Shown: piece by piece, positions 1 through 12,432 of the stretch | Position numbering within the stretch: the first letter of the stretch is position 1 | Layout of the letters: every line of letters starts with the position of its first letter | From: CAVPUA01 sp963708805 | GTDB lineage: Bacteria > Actinomycetota > Actinomycetes > Mycobacteriales > Jatrophihabitantaceae | DNA length: 64,000 nucleotides | Assembly (NCBI GenBank): GCA_963708805.1 | Contig: CAVPUA010000003.1 | Coordinates: 2,728,001 to 2,792,000 of the forward strand | Direction: 5' to 3' | Program-made: the position numbers and the translations under genes | Notes under the pieces: model-generated | What the model was told of the DNA's origin: nothing | The model's database searches: none | The model's input: only the letters and a program-made list of their open reading frames with translations

Positions 1-596
1 CAGTCGAGGCGACCTCGGCACCGCTCGACCCGCCAGCGCAGCGCTACCAGCTCGGTGTGCACGCCCAGCAGCAGGTGCAGCTCGTCGACCCGGCTCGGCT
101 GGGACGACGTTGTCGGCGCGGAACTCGCGCAGCTTCTGCAGCGTGTGCGGCCCGGCGCCGGCCGATCAGCCGGACGGCGAGCAAGGGCAGCGTCCAGGGC
201 CGGCTGGGCAGGCCGATCCGGCGCAGTTCGCGCCGCACGTCGCCGCGCGTCTCGTCGACCAGCGCCGCAGTTGAGCCGCGGGTCGGGGTTGGTCGGCTGC
301 CGGTCAGGCCGCGGACCAGCGCGGCCGCCAGCGCGCGGACGGCCAGCACGGCCAGCCCGATCAGGACGAGCGGCACGCCGAGCCAGCCGCTGACCAGCCA
401 CCAGGCCAGCGCGCCGACGACCAGGATCACGACGGCCAGGACATACAGCGCGCGGTCGAGGTAGGCGACGACGGCGCGGCCGACCAGGTAGCGGCCCAGC
501 GCCCAGCGGCTGCCCGGGGTGCCCTGGCGGAAGTCGCCGACCTCGGGGCGGCGTCCCGTCGGGCGGAAGCGGGATCGCGGCGGTCACGAAATCCAC
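1..596 (-). CDS. Membrane protein of unknown function, C-terminus beyond window edge
   Basis: I do not recognise the family. Reading leftward from a GTG at 594-596, the protein starts with a Pro-rich stretch. After a one-base frame break near 565 it reads RWALGRYLVGRAVVAYLDRA and then two hydrophobic segments (LYVLAVVILVVGALAWWLV and VPLVLIGLAVLAVRALAAAL), followed by a charged, Arg-rich cytoplasmic-looking tail. Further breaks near 130-190 move the frame to one reading LHLLLGVHTELVALRW, which runs off the window. It lies 43 bases past the dnaE1 stop on the same strand and may be the last gene of that transcript. The start is uncertain; a second GTG lies at 585-587. Confidence 0.5.
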   Translation of the reverse strand, partial: MDFVTAAIPLPPDGTPPRGRRLPPGHPGQPLGAGPLPGRPRRRRLPRPRAVCPGRRDPGRRRAGLVAGQRLARRAARPDRAGRAGRPRAGGRAGPRPDRQPTNPDPRLNCGAGRRDARRRAARTAPDRPAQPALDAALARRPADRPAPGRTRCRSCASSAPTTSSQPSRVDELHLLLGVHTELVALRWRVERCRGRLD

Positions 597-639
597 GGTA
601 CGCCGGACCGCGCCAGATCGGTGCTCAGGCCGGCGCCGC

Positions 640-4172
<3,533 letters not shown>

Positions 4173-4264
4173 CGTTTGCCACGTCGGACATTCTGCCTCC
4201 GACCACCGACAATCGTGTGGGAGCCGGACGTCCGAGTCTCTCGACGTCGACTCGACGTGCAGCC

Positions 4265-4873
4265 TCAGACGGTCGACGCGGCCAGCTGGTCGGAGATGGC
4301 GTCGAGCGTGGCCAGGGTCGCCTCGGTGTCGCGGTCGACCAGCCAGCAGGCGGTCGCCCCGTGGATGCCCACCGTCACCAGGCGGGCCAGGACCGGCAGC
4401 GGAGCGTTCCAGGTCACCCCGGACGCGGAGCCGGCGGCGACCAGAATCTGCTCGGCCGCCCGGTAGTAGGTCTGGAACTGCTCGACGGCCAGCGACTGCA
4501 GCGCCGGCGTCCGCAGGGCGAGGTGGTTGAGCTCGTTGAGCGCCAGTTCGGCGCCCGCGTTGTCGGCGACATGGGTCAGGTAGCCGCGCGAACCGCGCCG
4601 CAGCAGGGCCACCAGTCGCACCTGCGGAGTCCCCTCGTCGTCTCCGGCGCCGGCGGCCATGGCGTCGAGGACCGCATTGGCCTCACTGGTGACGACGCGG
4701 CCGATGACCTCGGCCAGCAGTTCGTCGCGGCTGCGAAAGCAGTAGTGGAAGCTGGCCAGCGCCATGCCGGCCTCGGCGGCGATGGCCCGCGTGGTGGCCG
4801 CGGCGACGCCGTCGCGGGCCATCACGACCAGCGCCGCGTCGAGCAGCAGCGCCCGCCGCTCGTCGACCGACAT
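4265..4873 (-). CDS. TetR/AcrR-family transcriptional regulator
   Basis: The N-terminal helix-turn-helix is typical of the family: LLLDAALVVMARDGVAAATT followed by RAIAAEAGMALASFHYCFRS (residues about 10-50). The C-terminal half is an all-helical ligand and dimer domain with no recognisable ligand signature. Length is 202 residues from ATG 4873; an in-frame GTG at 4882 is an alternative. It begins within a few bases of the stop of the sugar-lactone oxidase gene (4884), or overlaps it if GTG 4882 is used, so both are probably on one leftward transcript. It is therefore a candidate local regulator of the oxidase and the divergent aldolase/MFS pair, perhaps acting at the inverted repeats at 6203-6315. 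That link is inference from position only. Confidence 0.88.
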   Translation of the reverse strand: MSVDERRALLLDAALVVMARDGVAAATTRAIAAEAGMALASFHYCFRSRDELLAEVIGRVVTSEANAVLDAMAAGAGDDEGTPQVRLVALLRRGSRGYLTHVADNAGAELALNELNHLALRTPALQSLAVEQFQTYYRAAEQILVAAGSASGVTWNAPLPVLARLVTVGIHGATACWLVDRDTEATLATLDAISDQLAASTV

Positions 4874-4883
4874 CCGCGCCACG

Positions 4884-6219
4884 TCACGCTCCCAGCACTC
4901 GGTCGAGATAGGCGTTGGCGAACATCCGGGACGGATCGAGCCGGTCGCGTACCTCGATGAACTTCTCGAACGCCGGGTACCTCGCGGCCAGCGCCGAACG
5001 GTCAAGATAGTTGATCTTGCCCCAGTGCGGGCGACCGGCCACCTGGCCGGCGATCGCCTCGACCGCCCGGAAGTACGGCTCGTGGTCGGTGCCGGCCGGC
5101 ATGTGGACCGCGACGTAGGCGCTGTCGCGCCCGCATGCGGTCGACAACGCAATGTCGTCGGCGGCGGCCACCCGCACCTCGATCGGGAACGCGACCCGCC
5201 AGCCCCGGCGCTCGATCGTCGCCTTGATCTCGCGCACCACGTCGATCGCGTCCGCCCGCGGGATCGCGTACTCCATCTCGACGAAGCGCACCCGCCGTGG
5301 CGAGACGAACACCTTGTGCGACACGTCGGTGAACGTCCGCGCGCCCAGCGCACTGCCGGCGAATCGGCTCAGCGGCTCGACGAGCGACGGCACGCGACGC
5401 CCGGCGGCGACGACCGCGCCGAACGCGGCATTGGCCAGGAACTCGTCGTCCCAGAACGCCCGCCAGCGCGGCAACGGATCGAGCGAATCGCCCGGCCGCG
5501 CGGGTGTTGCGCTTGGTCAGCGTGCTCTCGGTGTGCGGGAACCAGTAGAACTCGAAGTGGTCGGTGCCGTCGGCGAACTCGTCGAAGCGTTCGAGCACCT
5601 CGGTGAGGTCCATCGGCGCCTCCTCGGCCCGCAGCGCGAACAAGCGGCTCGGTCTGCAGGGTCACGGTGCTGAGCACGCCCAGCGCGCCGAGACCGACCC
5701 GCCCGACAGCGAACACGTCGGCGTTCTCCGACGGCGAGCAGGTGACCGTCGAGCCGTCGGCGAGCACCAGTTCGAACGCCCGAACCTGCGTTGCCAGACC
5801 TCCGAAGCGGGAGCCGGTGCCGTGCGTTCCGGTCGAGACGGCCCCCGCGACGGTCTGCGCGTCGATGTCGCCGAGGTTGGTCATCGACAACCCGCGGCTC
5901 TCGAGCACGCGGTTGAGCCGGCGCAGGGTGATGCCCGCCTCGACGGTCACCAGGCCGGTTCGGGCGTCGGCCGCGAGCAGCCGGTCGTGGCGATCGAGGA
6001 CCAGCTGCAGATCGTCCGGACGCCCGATGCCGGTGAACGAGTGCCCGGAGCCGATGGCCTTGGCCCGGCGTCCGGCGGCGTCCTTGATCACTCGGGCGAT
6101 CTCTTCGCCACGGGGATGGACGATCTCGGGCTCGGCGCTAAGGTTTCCGGCCCAGTTCGACCAGCCCGGCGAGCGGGCGGCGCGGCCGCTGAGACGCAGA
6201 GCGACCCCCGGCTTGTCAC
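4884..6219 (-). CDS. FAD-linked sugar-1,4-lactone oxidase (D-arabinono-1,4-lactone oxidase type)
   Basis: The N-terminal FAD-binding-4 fold is clear: WSNWAGNLSAEP, AIGSGHSFTGIG (the His in GSGHS is the usual covalent flavin site in this family), then DIDAQTVAGAVSTGTHGTG. A C-terminal ALO domain follows, with HFEFYWFPHTESTLTKRNTR, FVEMEYAIPR and the family end motif HWGKINYLDRS before TGA 4884. One-base breaks at about 5645 and 5505 are each repaired by deleting one base (GCCGGGCG to GCCGGCG at 5505). No ATG or GTG is in frame just upstream of WSNWAGN. GTG 6219 is the nearest plausible start but needs further indels, so the 5' end is uncertain. Such oxidases often neighbour the aldolase-like gene found divergently at 6358. 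The true substrate is unknown. Confidence 0.82.
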
Positions 6220-6266
6220 GTTGGCTGCATTCGGGGGTGCGCCAGCGCTGGGGCAAGCCGGGGGTC
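6203..6266. repeat. Perfect 13-bp inverted repeat, 38-nt spacer, in divergent promoter region
   Basis: GACCCCCGGCTTG at 6203-6215 is the exact reverse complement of CAAGCCGGGGGTC at 6254-6266. The spacer holds a self-complementary CCAGCGCTGG at 6242-6251. The repeat covers the start region of the leftward oxidase and lies before the rightward aldolase-like gene. It may be an operator pair or an RNA hairpin; the sequence alone does not decide. Confidence 0.7.
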
Positions 6267-6284
6267 ACAGAAGCCCAGCATGTA

Positions 6285-6315
6285 CTGGGTCGCTTGTCCA
6301 AGTCAAGCGACCCAG
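6285..6315. promoter_or_regulatory. Perfect 11-bp inverted repeat, candidate operator
   Basis: CTGGGTCGCTT (6285-6295) and AAGCGACCCAG (6305-6315) are exact reverse complements around a 9-base loop. The element lies 43 bases before the ATG at 6358, in the gap between divergent genes and beside a TetR gene. It suits a dimeric repressor site or a 5'-UTR hairpin. No promoter hexamers were identified with confidence. Confidence 0.5.
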
Positions 6316-6357
6316 CGAAGTTGACTTTCTCCGCGCCGACCCACCAATCCTCGCTGG

Positions 6358-7545
6358 ATGGGCATCGACGGGCAGCGCTTGAACCGGGCAACCGCCGCGC
6401 TCGACCCTCCGTTCGCGGTCCTGGACCTGGCCGCTCTCGACGCCAACGCCGACGATCTCGTCCGCCGCGCCGGCGGTAAGCCCATCCGGCTGGCCAGCAA
6501 ATCGATCCGCAGCCGCGAGGTGATCCGGCGGGTTCTCGCCCGCCCCGGCTATCGCGGAATTCTCGGCTACACGGTCGCGGAGGCCACGCTGGCTGGCCAC
6601 CGATTTCGACGACATCGTGGTCGCCTACCCGAGTGCCGAACGCCACGCGATCGCGCACCTGGCCAGTGATCAGGCGCTGGCCAAGCGCGTCACTCTGATG
6701 ATCGACAGCGCCGAGCAACTCGACCTGATCGAGTCGCTCGGCGGCGACTTCCGGCTGCGCGTGTGCATCGACCTCGATGCGTCCTTGAAGCTGATGTCGG
6801 GCCGCCTGCACATCGGGACTCGCCGCTCGCCGCTGTACACGGCCGACGAGGCGGCCGAGTTCGCCCGTCAGGTCGTCCGCCGGTCCGGCGTGCGCCTCGT
6901 CGGGCTGATGGCCTACGAAGGACAGATCGCCGGAGTCGGCGACGCGCCGCGCGGCCGGCCGGACCGCGCCGCGGTGATCCGGGGCATTCAGCGGCTGTCG
7001 GCGCGCGAGCTGGCCGTCCGGCGCGCGGACGTGGTGGCCGCGGTCCGCGAGGTCGCCGAGCTCGAGTTCGTGAACGGCGGGGGCACCGGCAGTCTCGAGA
7101 CGACGAGCCAGCGAGGCGGCCGTCACCGAGGTCGCGGCCGGGCTCGGGGCTGTTCGCTCCGGGGATCTTCGACGCCTACCGGGCCTTCCAGGCGCGCCCG
7201 GCCGCCCTGTTCGCCCTCGCGGTCACCCGTCGACCCGGCACCGGGCATCGTCACGGTGGCCGGTGGCGGGTGGGTGGCTTCCGGTCCGCCCGGGACGTGA
7301 CCGGCTGCCGGTGCCGTCCTTCCCCGAGGGGCTCTCCTACCTCGGCACCGAGGCCGCCGGCGAGGTGCAGACGCCGCTCTCCGGTCCCGCGGCGGATCAG
7401 CCTACGGGTCGGCGACCGGGTCTGGTTCCGGCACGCCAAGGCGGGCGAGCTGAGCGAGCATGTCGATGCCTTCGAGGTCGTGGCGAACGACAAGATCACC
7501 GAGCGCTGGCCGACGTATCGCGGTGAGGGAAAGACGTTCCTGTGA
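6358..7545 (+). CDS. PLP-dependent alanine racemase-fold protein (D-threonine aldolase / amino acid deaminase-like)
   Basis: The N-terminal half is an alanine-racemase-type barrel. PFAVLDLAALDANADDLVRR is followed by RLASKSIRSREVIRRVL, where Lys in ASKS should carry the PLP, and later by VCIDLDASLKL and LVGLMAYEGQIAG. The C-terminal half holds the family features VNGGGTGSLETT, GSGLFAPGIFDAYRAF, GGGWVASGPPGRDRLP and GDRVWFRHAKAGELSEHV. Six one-base insertions break the frame, near 6596, 7110, 7141, 7244, 7292 and 7398; several are GGC read as GGGC. Removing six leaves 393 residues ending at TGA 7545. The stop overlaps the MFS start (GTGA). The reaction is probably cleavage or deamination of a beta-hydroxy or D-amino acid, but the substrate is not readable. 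Confidence 0.82.
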
Positions 7546-8714
7546 CCGAGCGCTCGCGCTGGACGCCGGTGATCGCCTACGCGGCGGTCAGTGCCGCCAA
7601 CCAGATGCTCTGGCTGACCTACACGCCGATCACCACGGACGCGAGTCACCACTACGGCGTCTCGGAGGGCGCCATCGGCTGGCTGGCCGAGATCTTCCCG
7701 CTGTTGTACGTCCTGCTCGCGCTGCCGGCCGGGCGGGTGATCGACCGCCACCTCGGGAGCGGGCTGGCTGCCGGTGGTCTGCTCACGGCCCTCGGCGCGG
7801 TCATCCGTCTCGACGACCACTCGTACCTGGCGGCGCTCGGCGGCCAGATCCTGGTCGCGATCGCCCAACCGTTGATCCTGAACGCGGTGACGAAGTTGTC
7901 GGGGTCCTACCTGCGGGCCGCCGACCGGCCGACCGGCATCGCGGTCTCGTCGGCCGGGATCTTCGGTGGCATGGTGCTGGCTCTCGTGCTGGGCGCCGCG
8001 ATCGGCGGACATCACCTCGAGGCCCTGCTCCTGACGCAGGCGATCTTCGCGGTGGTGGTCGCACTCGCCCTCTGCGTCGCGCTGCGCGAGCGCGCCCACG
8101 AGGCATTGATCGTTTCGGTGCCACTGCGGACGGTCTGGTCCGACGGCTACCTGCGCGTGCTGATCGGGTTGGTCTGTGTCGGCTTCGGCGTCTTCGTGGC
8201 GCTGACCACGTGGTTGCAGGCACTGCTCGATCCGGCCGGCGTGTCGTCGTCGGCCGCCGGCGTGCTGCTCTTGATCATGGTCGTGGCCGGCGTGATCGGC
8301 TCGGCGCTGCTGCCACCAGTGATCGCCCGCAACCACCGCGAGCTGACGTTTCTCGTCGTGTCGATCATCGGCGGCGTCTGCGGTTGTCTCGTCCTGGCGG
8401 CCGCACCGGGTCTGGCCAGCGGCATTCCCGTCCTGTTCGTCCTCGGCGTCCTGCTGCTCACCGACCTGCCGATCGTGCTGGAGCTTGCCGAACGCCGCGC
8501 CGGCCCCGCGGGCGGCACGGCGACCGCGCTGATCTGGATGGCGGGAAATGCGGCCGGTCTCGTCGCCGCGCTCATCGTCCAGGCGCTCGTGCACCGTCCG
8601 GCGATCGCGTTCACCGTCCTCGCCCTGCTGCTGCTGCCGGGATTCGTCCTGGCGCGGGCGCTCGCGACTCAGGCGCGAACGGTCACCGTGGCGCCGACCG
8701 TCACCCAGCTGTAG
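7542..8714 (+). CDS. MFS-family transporter
   Basis: Starts at GTG 7542, overlapping the previous stop by 4 bases, so translation is probably coupled. The 390 residues contain about twelve hydrophobic segments in two halves. The loop after the second segment, ALPAGRVIDRHLGSGL, is the usual MFS motif-A region (G-x-x-x-D-R). Family members of this type are often annotated as CP/cyanate-like or NNP-like permeases; I cannot name the substrate. Co-transcription with the PLP enzyme suggests uptake or export of its substrate or product. The last 46 bases overlap the end of the oppositely oriented L,D-transpeptidase gene, giving convergent stops. Confidence 0.85.
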   Translation: MTERSRWTPVIAYAAVSAANQMLWLTYTPITTDASHHYGVSEGAIGWLAEIFPLLYVLLALPAGRVIDRHLGSGLAAGGLLTALGAVIRLDDHSYLAALGGQILVAIAQPLILNAVTKLSGSYLRAADRPTGIAVSSAGIFGGMVLALVLGAAIGGHHLEALLLTQAIFAVVVALALCVALRERAHEALIVSVPLRTVWSDGYLRVLIGLVCVGFGVFVALTTWLQALLDPAGVSSSAAGVLLLIMVVAGVIGSALLPPVIARNHRELTFLVVSIIGGVCGCLVLAAAPGLASGIPVLFVLGVLLLTDLPIVLELAERRAGPAGGTATALIWMAGNAAGLVAALIVQALVHRPAIAFTVLALLLLPGFVLARALATQARTVTVAPTVTQL

Positions 8715-9274
8715 AGCCACGCCATCGCGTCCGAGGGCAGGTGGACGCAGCCGTGCGACCCGAGCGTGTGATAGTCCTGGCTGCCGAAGGGCATCGTCTG
8801 CCAGGTGGCGTCGTGGAAGCCGTAGAGCGTGCCCGAGAACGGAATCCAGTACTTCACGTGGTACTGCGCGCCGCTGAGCAACGTCAGCGTGCGATCGGTC
8901 TGGCGGCTCTCGACGTGGAACGTGCCCTGCGGCGTGTCGTCGTAGCCGTCGGACGTCGCGCCGGTGGTGACGGGCGTCGTGTAGACGGTCGTCGCTCCAC
9001 TGCACATCCAGGCCGTCTGGGTGCTCACGCTCACCAAGATCAACTGGTTGGCGGTGTTCGCCGCGCACTCGTTCGGCGGGGTGGGGGTAGGGGTCGGCGT
9101 GGGAGTCGGTGGTGGAGTGGTGATCGTCGGGGTCGGCGTCGCGGAACTGGTGACCGCTACCGGCGCGGCCGACACCACGATCGCTCGGTGCACCACGCGT
9201 TGGCTGGAGCAGCCGGCCAGGGCCAGCACGGTGGCGCACGCGGCGGCGATCACAGCGGCCCGGGTCACCGGCAC
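8669..9274 (-). CDS. Lipoprotein L,D-transpeptidase (YkuD domain)
   Basis: Forms 3-3 peptidoglycan cross-links or anchors proteins outside the membrane. Residues 1-22 form a lipoprotein signal with lipobox LAGC. A Thr/Pro linker (TPTPTPTPTP, about residues 48-66) spans the wall. The YkuD catalytic domain follows: QLILVSVSTQTAWMC, TPQGTFHVESRQTDRT, FHDATWQ and the catalytic SHGCVHLPSDAM near residue 175, with Cys as nucleophile and His before it. Length is 201 residues from the start at 9274. The gene converges on the MFS gene and diverges from otsB with about 30 bases between starts, so the two promoters must be very close. The strand is clean, with no frame breaks. Confidence 0.92.
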   Translation of the reverse strand: MPVTRAAVIAAACATVLALAGCSSQRVVHRAIVVSAAPVAVTSSATPTPTITTPPPTPTPTPTPTPPNECAANTANQLILVSVSTQTAWMCSGATTVYTTPVTTGATSDGYDDTPQGTFHVESRQTDRTLTLLSGAQYHVKYWIPFSGTLYGFHDATWQTMPFGSQDYHTLGSHGCVHLPSDAMAWLYSWVTVGATVTVRA

Positions 9275-9306
9275 AGGCTATCTCGACGGTGGGCCAGGAT
9301 GGAGCC

Positions 9307-10098
9307 GTGAGCACCGTCGCCGCGTTGATCGAATCCCTGCGGGGCCGGCTCGATCGGACGCTGATCGCGCTCGATTTCGACGGCACGCTGGCGCCGATCG
9401 TCCCCGATCCCGCCGACTCGCGCGTGGTCACGGGCACGGCCGGTGTTCTGTCGGCGCTGGCCGCGCGGGGGTGCCGGCTCGCCGTGATCACCGGCCGCGA
9501 TGCACAGACCGTGCTGGAGCTGAGCGGCCTGCAGGACGTTCCCGGGCTGATCGTCGAAGGGATCTACGGCGCCGAACAGTGGCGCGGCGGCGAACTGTCG
9601 ACGCCGGACACACCCGAGCGCGTCGACGCCTTGCGCGCCGAACTGCCCGCCCTGCTGGCGCGCGAACACGCCGACCCCAAGGTGTGGATCGAGGACAAGC
9701 GGCTCTCACTGGTCGTCCACGGCCGCCTGGCCGACGATCCCGAGGGCGTGCTCGCCCCGCTGCAGCAACCGGTCGCCGAACTCGCCGAACGGCTGGGGTT
9801 CGAGGTCCACCCCGGCCGCGGGGTCATCGAGCTGCGGTTACCGGGCTTCGACAAGGGCGCGGCGCTGCACCGGTTGCTCGACCAGACCGAGGCCGAGTGC
9901 GTGGTGTACGCCGGCGACGATCTCGGAGATCTGCCGGCGTTCGAGTTGATCTCGACCCTTCGCCGCAACGGACGCACCGCGTGGTCGGTCGGTGTGGTCA
10001 CCCCGGACGTCCCGCAGATCGGCGACGCGGCGACCGTGACCGTGGCCACGCCAGCCGACGTCGTCGACCTCCTCGATCAGCTCAGCGCGTCCAGCTGA
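9307..10098 (+). CDS. otsB: Trehalose-6-phosphate phosphatase OtsB
   Basis: HAD-superfamily phosphatase removing phosphate from trehalose-6-phosphate. The nucleophile motif is LIALDFDGTLAPIVPDP (Asp-x-Asp-Gly-Thr). The second motif VITGRDAQTVLEL and the third motif VYAGDDLGDLPAFE with Lys upstream (GFDKGAALHRLL) are in order. The start is GTG 9307; an in-frame ATG at 9289 is an alternative, which would put the start only 14 bases from the divergent transpeptidase start. Length is 263 residues, normal for actinobacterial OtsB. Its last 22 bases overlap the end of otsA on the other strand, so the two enzymes of one pathway are convergent rather than in one operon. Confidence 0.93.
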   Translation: MSTVAALIESLRGRLDRTLIALDFDGTLAPIVPDPADSRVVTGTAGVLSALAARGCRLAVITGRDAQTVLELSGLQDVPGLIVEGIYGAEQWRGGELSTPDTPERVDALRAELPALLAREHADPKVWIEDKRLSLVVHGRLADDPEGVLAPLQQPVAELAERLGFEVHPGRGVIELRLPGFDKGAALHRLLDQTEAECVVYAGDDLGDLPAFELISTLRRNGRTAWSVGVVTPDVPQIGDAATVTVATPADVVDLLDQLSASS

Positions 10099-11489
10099 GC
10101 CTGGAACCACTGGGCGGGCGGTAGGCGCACCGCCTTCTCGCGCAGGCGCGCGGCACGGTCGACCCGATCGCCGACCGTCGTCGTCAATGCGCGGTCGAGG
10201 GCGTCGGCGGTCTGCGAGATGTCGAACGGATTGATCAAGATCGCGTCGTCGCCGAGTACCTCGGCCGCCCCTGTCTCGCGCGACAGCACGACCATCGGGT
10301 CTCGCTCGGAGAGCACGATGCCTTCGAGGACGACGAGGTTCATGCCGTCGCGCACGGAGTTCACGAAGATCACGTCGGACAGTCGCAGCGCCGCCAGCGA
10401 CCCCGGGTAGTCGTTACCGATCTCGAGCAACAGCGGCGTCCACGAATCGGTGCCGAACTCGTCGTCGATCTCGCGCCCCAGTCGTTCGATCAGCGCGGTG
10501 TACTCGCGATATTCGGGCAGGCTCTCCCGCGAGGGGTAGTCGAAGACGGCGTGGACGACCTTGTCGTGCCATTGGGGCCGCGTGCGCAGCAGTTCGCGAT
10601 AGGCGAGCAGTCCGCGATAGACGTTCTTCGACAGCTCGGTGCGATCCACCCGGCCGATGACGAGGCGGTCGCCGATCTGGCCCCGCAGGCGGCGTACGGC
10701 CGCCTCGACGTCACGTCGGTGGGCTCGCTCGGTCAGCTCGTCGGTCTCCGTCGAGAGCGCGAAGACGCCGAGCTGATCCTTGGGCTCGACACCCAGCACC
10801 GCCCGGCAGCAGGCGGCGAAGCCGTCGGCCCAGCGGGCGGTGTGAAAGCCGATCAAGTCGGCGCCGAGCATGCCTTCGAGCAGGGCCGAGGCGACGTCGT
10901 CGGGCAGCATCCGGAACGAGTCCGGCCGCACCCACGGAGTGTGCGTGAAGTGACTGATCTTCAGATCAGGGCGCACGTCGCGCAGCATCTTCGGCACGAG
11001 GAAGAGGTGGTAGTCCTGCACCATCACCGTGGCGCCGTCGGCCGCCTCGCGGGCGATGGCGTCGGCGAAGGCCTGGTTGAACCGCACATAGCCGCGCCAG
11101 TTGCGGCGCCACTGAGCGTCGAAGATCGGCGTACGGGCCGGCTCGTACAGCATGTGCAGCACGAACCAGAGCGTCGCGTTGGCGATGCCGTCGTAGGCCT
11201 GCCGGAAGGTCTGGCCGTCGATCGGCAGCATCGTCACGTCGAAGTCGCCGTTGAGGGCGTCGGCGACCTCGGCGATCCGCGACAGCCGCCCGTTCTCGGC
11301 CTGGCGGGCGAGTTGCCGTTCGCGGTCGTTCATCGCGGCGCACACCCAGACCGCGTCGGGTGAGGCGGACAAGGCGGCCTGCAGCCCGCTCACCAGTCCC
11401 CCGCCACCCCGCCGGATCTGGTCGTCGCCGTCCTCGACCGCCTCGACCGAGATCGGGCCACGATTGGAGGCAACTACGAGATCGACCAT
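10077..11489 (-). CDS. otsA: Trehalose-6-phosphate synthase OtsA (GT20)
   Basis: Joins a nucleotide-activated glucose to glucose-6-phosphate, giving trehalose-6-phosphate for OtsB. The 470-residue protein begins VDLVVASNRGPIS, typical of GT20, with a glycine-rich RRGGGGLVSGL donor loop near residue 30. Later come VQDYHLFLVPKMLRD, HFTHTPWVRPDSFRMLP, GFHTARWADGF, VIGRVDRTELSKN (phosphate-contacting Arg and Lys) and the C-terminal VRDGMNLVVLEGIV with ETGAAEVLG. It lies 16 bases after the rluD stop on the same strand, so it may share the lspA-rluD transcript. Trehalose is an osmoprotectant and a building block of actinobacterial envelope glycolipids. Confidence 0.95.
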   Translation of the reverse strand: MVDLVVASNRGPISVEAVEDGDDQIRRGGGGLVSGLQAALSASPDAVWVCAAMNDRERQLARQAENGRLSRIAEVADALNGDFDVTMLPIDGQTFRQAYDGIANATLWFVLHMLYEPARTPIFDAQWRRNWRGYVRFNQAFADAIAREAADGATVMVQDYHLFLVPKMLRDVRPDLKISHFTHTPWVRPDSFRMLPDDVASALLEGMLGADLIGFHTARWADGFAACCRAVLGVEPKDQLGVFALSTETDELTERAHRRDVEAAVRRLRGQIGDRLVIGRVDRTELSKNVYRGLLAYRELLRTRPQWHDKVVHAVFDYPSRESLPEYREYTALIERLGREIDDEFGTDSWTPLLLEIGNDYPGSLAALRLSDVIFVNSVRDGMNLVVLEGIVLSERDPMVVLSRETGAAEVLGDDAILINPFDISQTADALDRALTTTVGDRVDRAARLREKAVRLPPAQWFQAQLDALS

Positions 11490-11505
11490 GCCGAAGCCTT
11501 ACCCG

Positions 11506-12432
11506 TCAGTCTTCAGCGGTAAGCACGTCCAGCGCGTGCTGCAGATCGGCCGGGAACGGCGACTCGAACTCGACGGGATGGCCATCGCCCGGATGGGCGA
11601 ATCCGAGCTTGCGCGCGTGCAGCCACTGGCGGGTGAGTCCCAGCCGGCGCGCCAGGGCGGGGTCGGCGCCGTAGGTCAGGTCGCCGACGCACGGATGCCG
11701 CAGCGCCGCCATGTGGACGCGAATCTGATGCGTCCGACCGGTCTCGAGGTGGACATCGAGCAGGGACGCCGCCCGGAACGCCTCGACCGTCTCGTAGTGG
11801 GTGACGCTCGGACGGCCCTCGGCCACCACCGCGAACTTCCAGTCCGAGGACGGATGGCGCCCGATCGGCGCGTCGATCGTTCCGCTGCTCGGGTCGGGAT
11901 GGCCCTGCACGAGCGCGCCGTAGACCTTGTCGACAGTGCGCTCCTTGAACGCCCGCTTGAGCACTGTGTAGGCCCGCTCGCTCTTGGCGACCACCATCAC
12001 ACCGGTCGTCCCCGCGTCCAGGCGATGAACGACGCCCTGACGCTCGGCGGCGCCGGAGGTCGAGATGCGATAGCCCAGACCGGCCAGGCCCTGCGTGACG
12101 GTCGGGCCGCTCCATCCCGGACTCGGATGCGCGGCCACGCCGACCGGCTTGTCGACCACCACGATGTCGTCGTCGTCGTAGATCACCGACAACCCGTCGA
12201 TGGTCTGCGCCGGGGGTGCGGTCGGTGGCGCCGCCTCGGGCAGGGTGATCTCGAGCCACGAGCCGCCACGGACCTTGGCCGAGCGCGCCACCGGCTGGCC
12301 GTCGACCTGCACCTCGCCGGCATCGATCAGATCAGCCGCCGCGGTGCGCGACAGTCCGAACAGCCGTGCGAGGGCGACATCCAGGCGCAGGCCTCCGAGC
12401 CCGTCGGGCACCGGCAGCAGTCGTGAGCTCAC
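11506..12432 (-). CDS. rluD: RluA/RluD-family ribosomal large-subunit pseudouridine synthase
   Basis: Converts uridine to pseudouridine in 23S rRNA. Residues about 15-75 form an S4-like RNA-binding domain (LDVALARLFGLSRTAAADLI). The catalytic domain has DIVVVDKPVGVAAHPSPGW and HRLDAGTTGVMVVAKSE, where Asp in HRLDAGTTG is the catalytic residue. The family features GRTHQIRVHMA and HARKLGFAHP follow. Length is 308 residues. Its start overlaps the lspA stop by 4 bases, a gene pair conserved across many bacteria. Which uridines are modified cannot be read from sequence, so the RluD symbol is by family similarity only. Confidence 0.92.
   Translation of the reverse strand: MSSRLLPVPDGLGGLRLDVALARLFGLSRTAAADLIDAGEVQVDGQPVARSAKVRGGSWLEITLPEAAPPTAPPAQTIDGLSVIYDDDDIVVVDKPVGVAAHPSPGWSGPTVTQGLAGLGYRISTSGAAERQGVVHRLDAGTTGVMVVAKSERAYTVLKRAFKERTVDKVYGALVQGHPDPSSGTIDAPIGRHPSSDWKFAVVAEGRPSVTHYETVEAFRAASLLDVHLETGRTHQIRVHMAALRHPCVGDLTYGADPALARRLGLTRQWLHARKLGFAHPGDGHPVEFESPFPADLQHALDVLTAED

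Noticed and set aside
9080..9140. G-rich stretch (GGGGTGGGGGT-like) as a possible G-quadruplex regulator
   Set aside because: It encodes the Thr/Pro linker of the L,D-transpeptidase on the other strand. Codon repeats explain it, and it is inside the gene.
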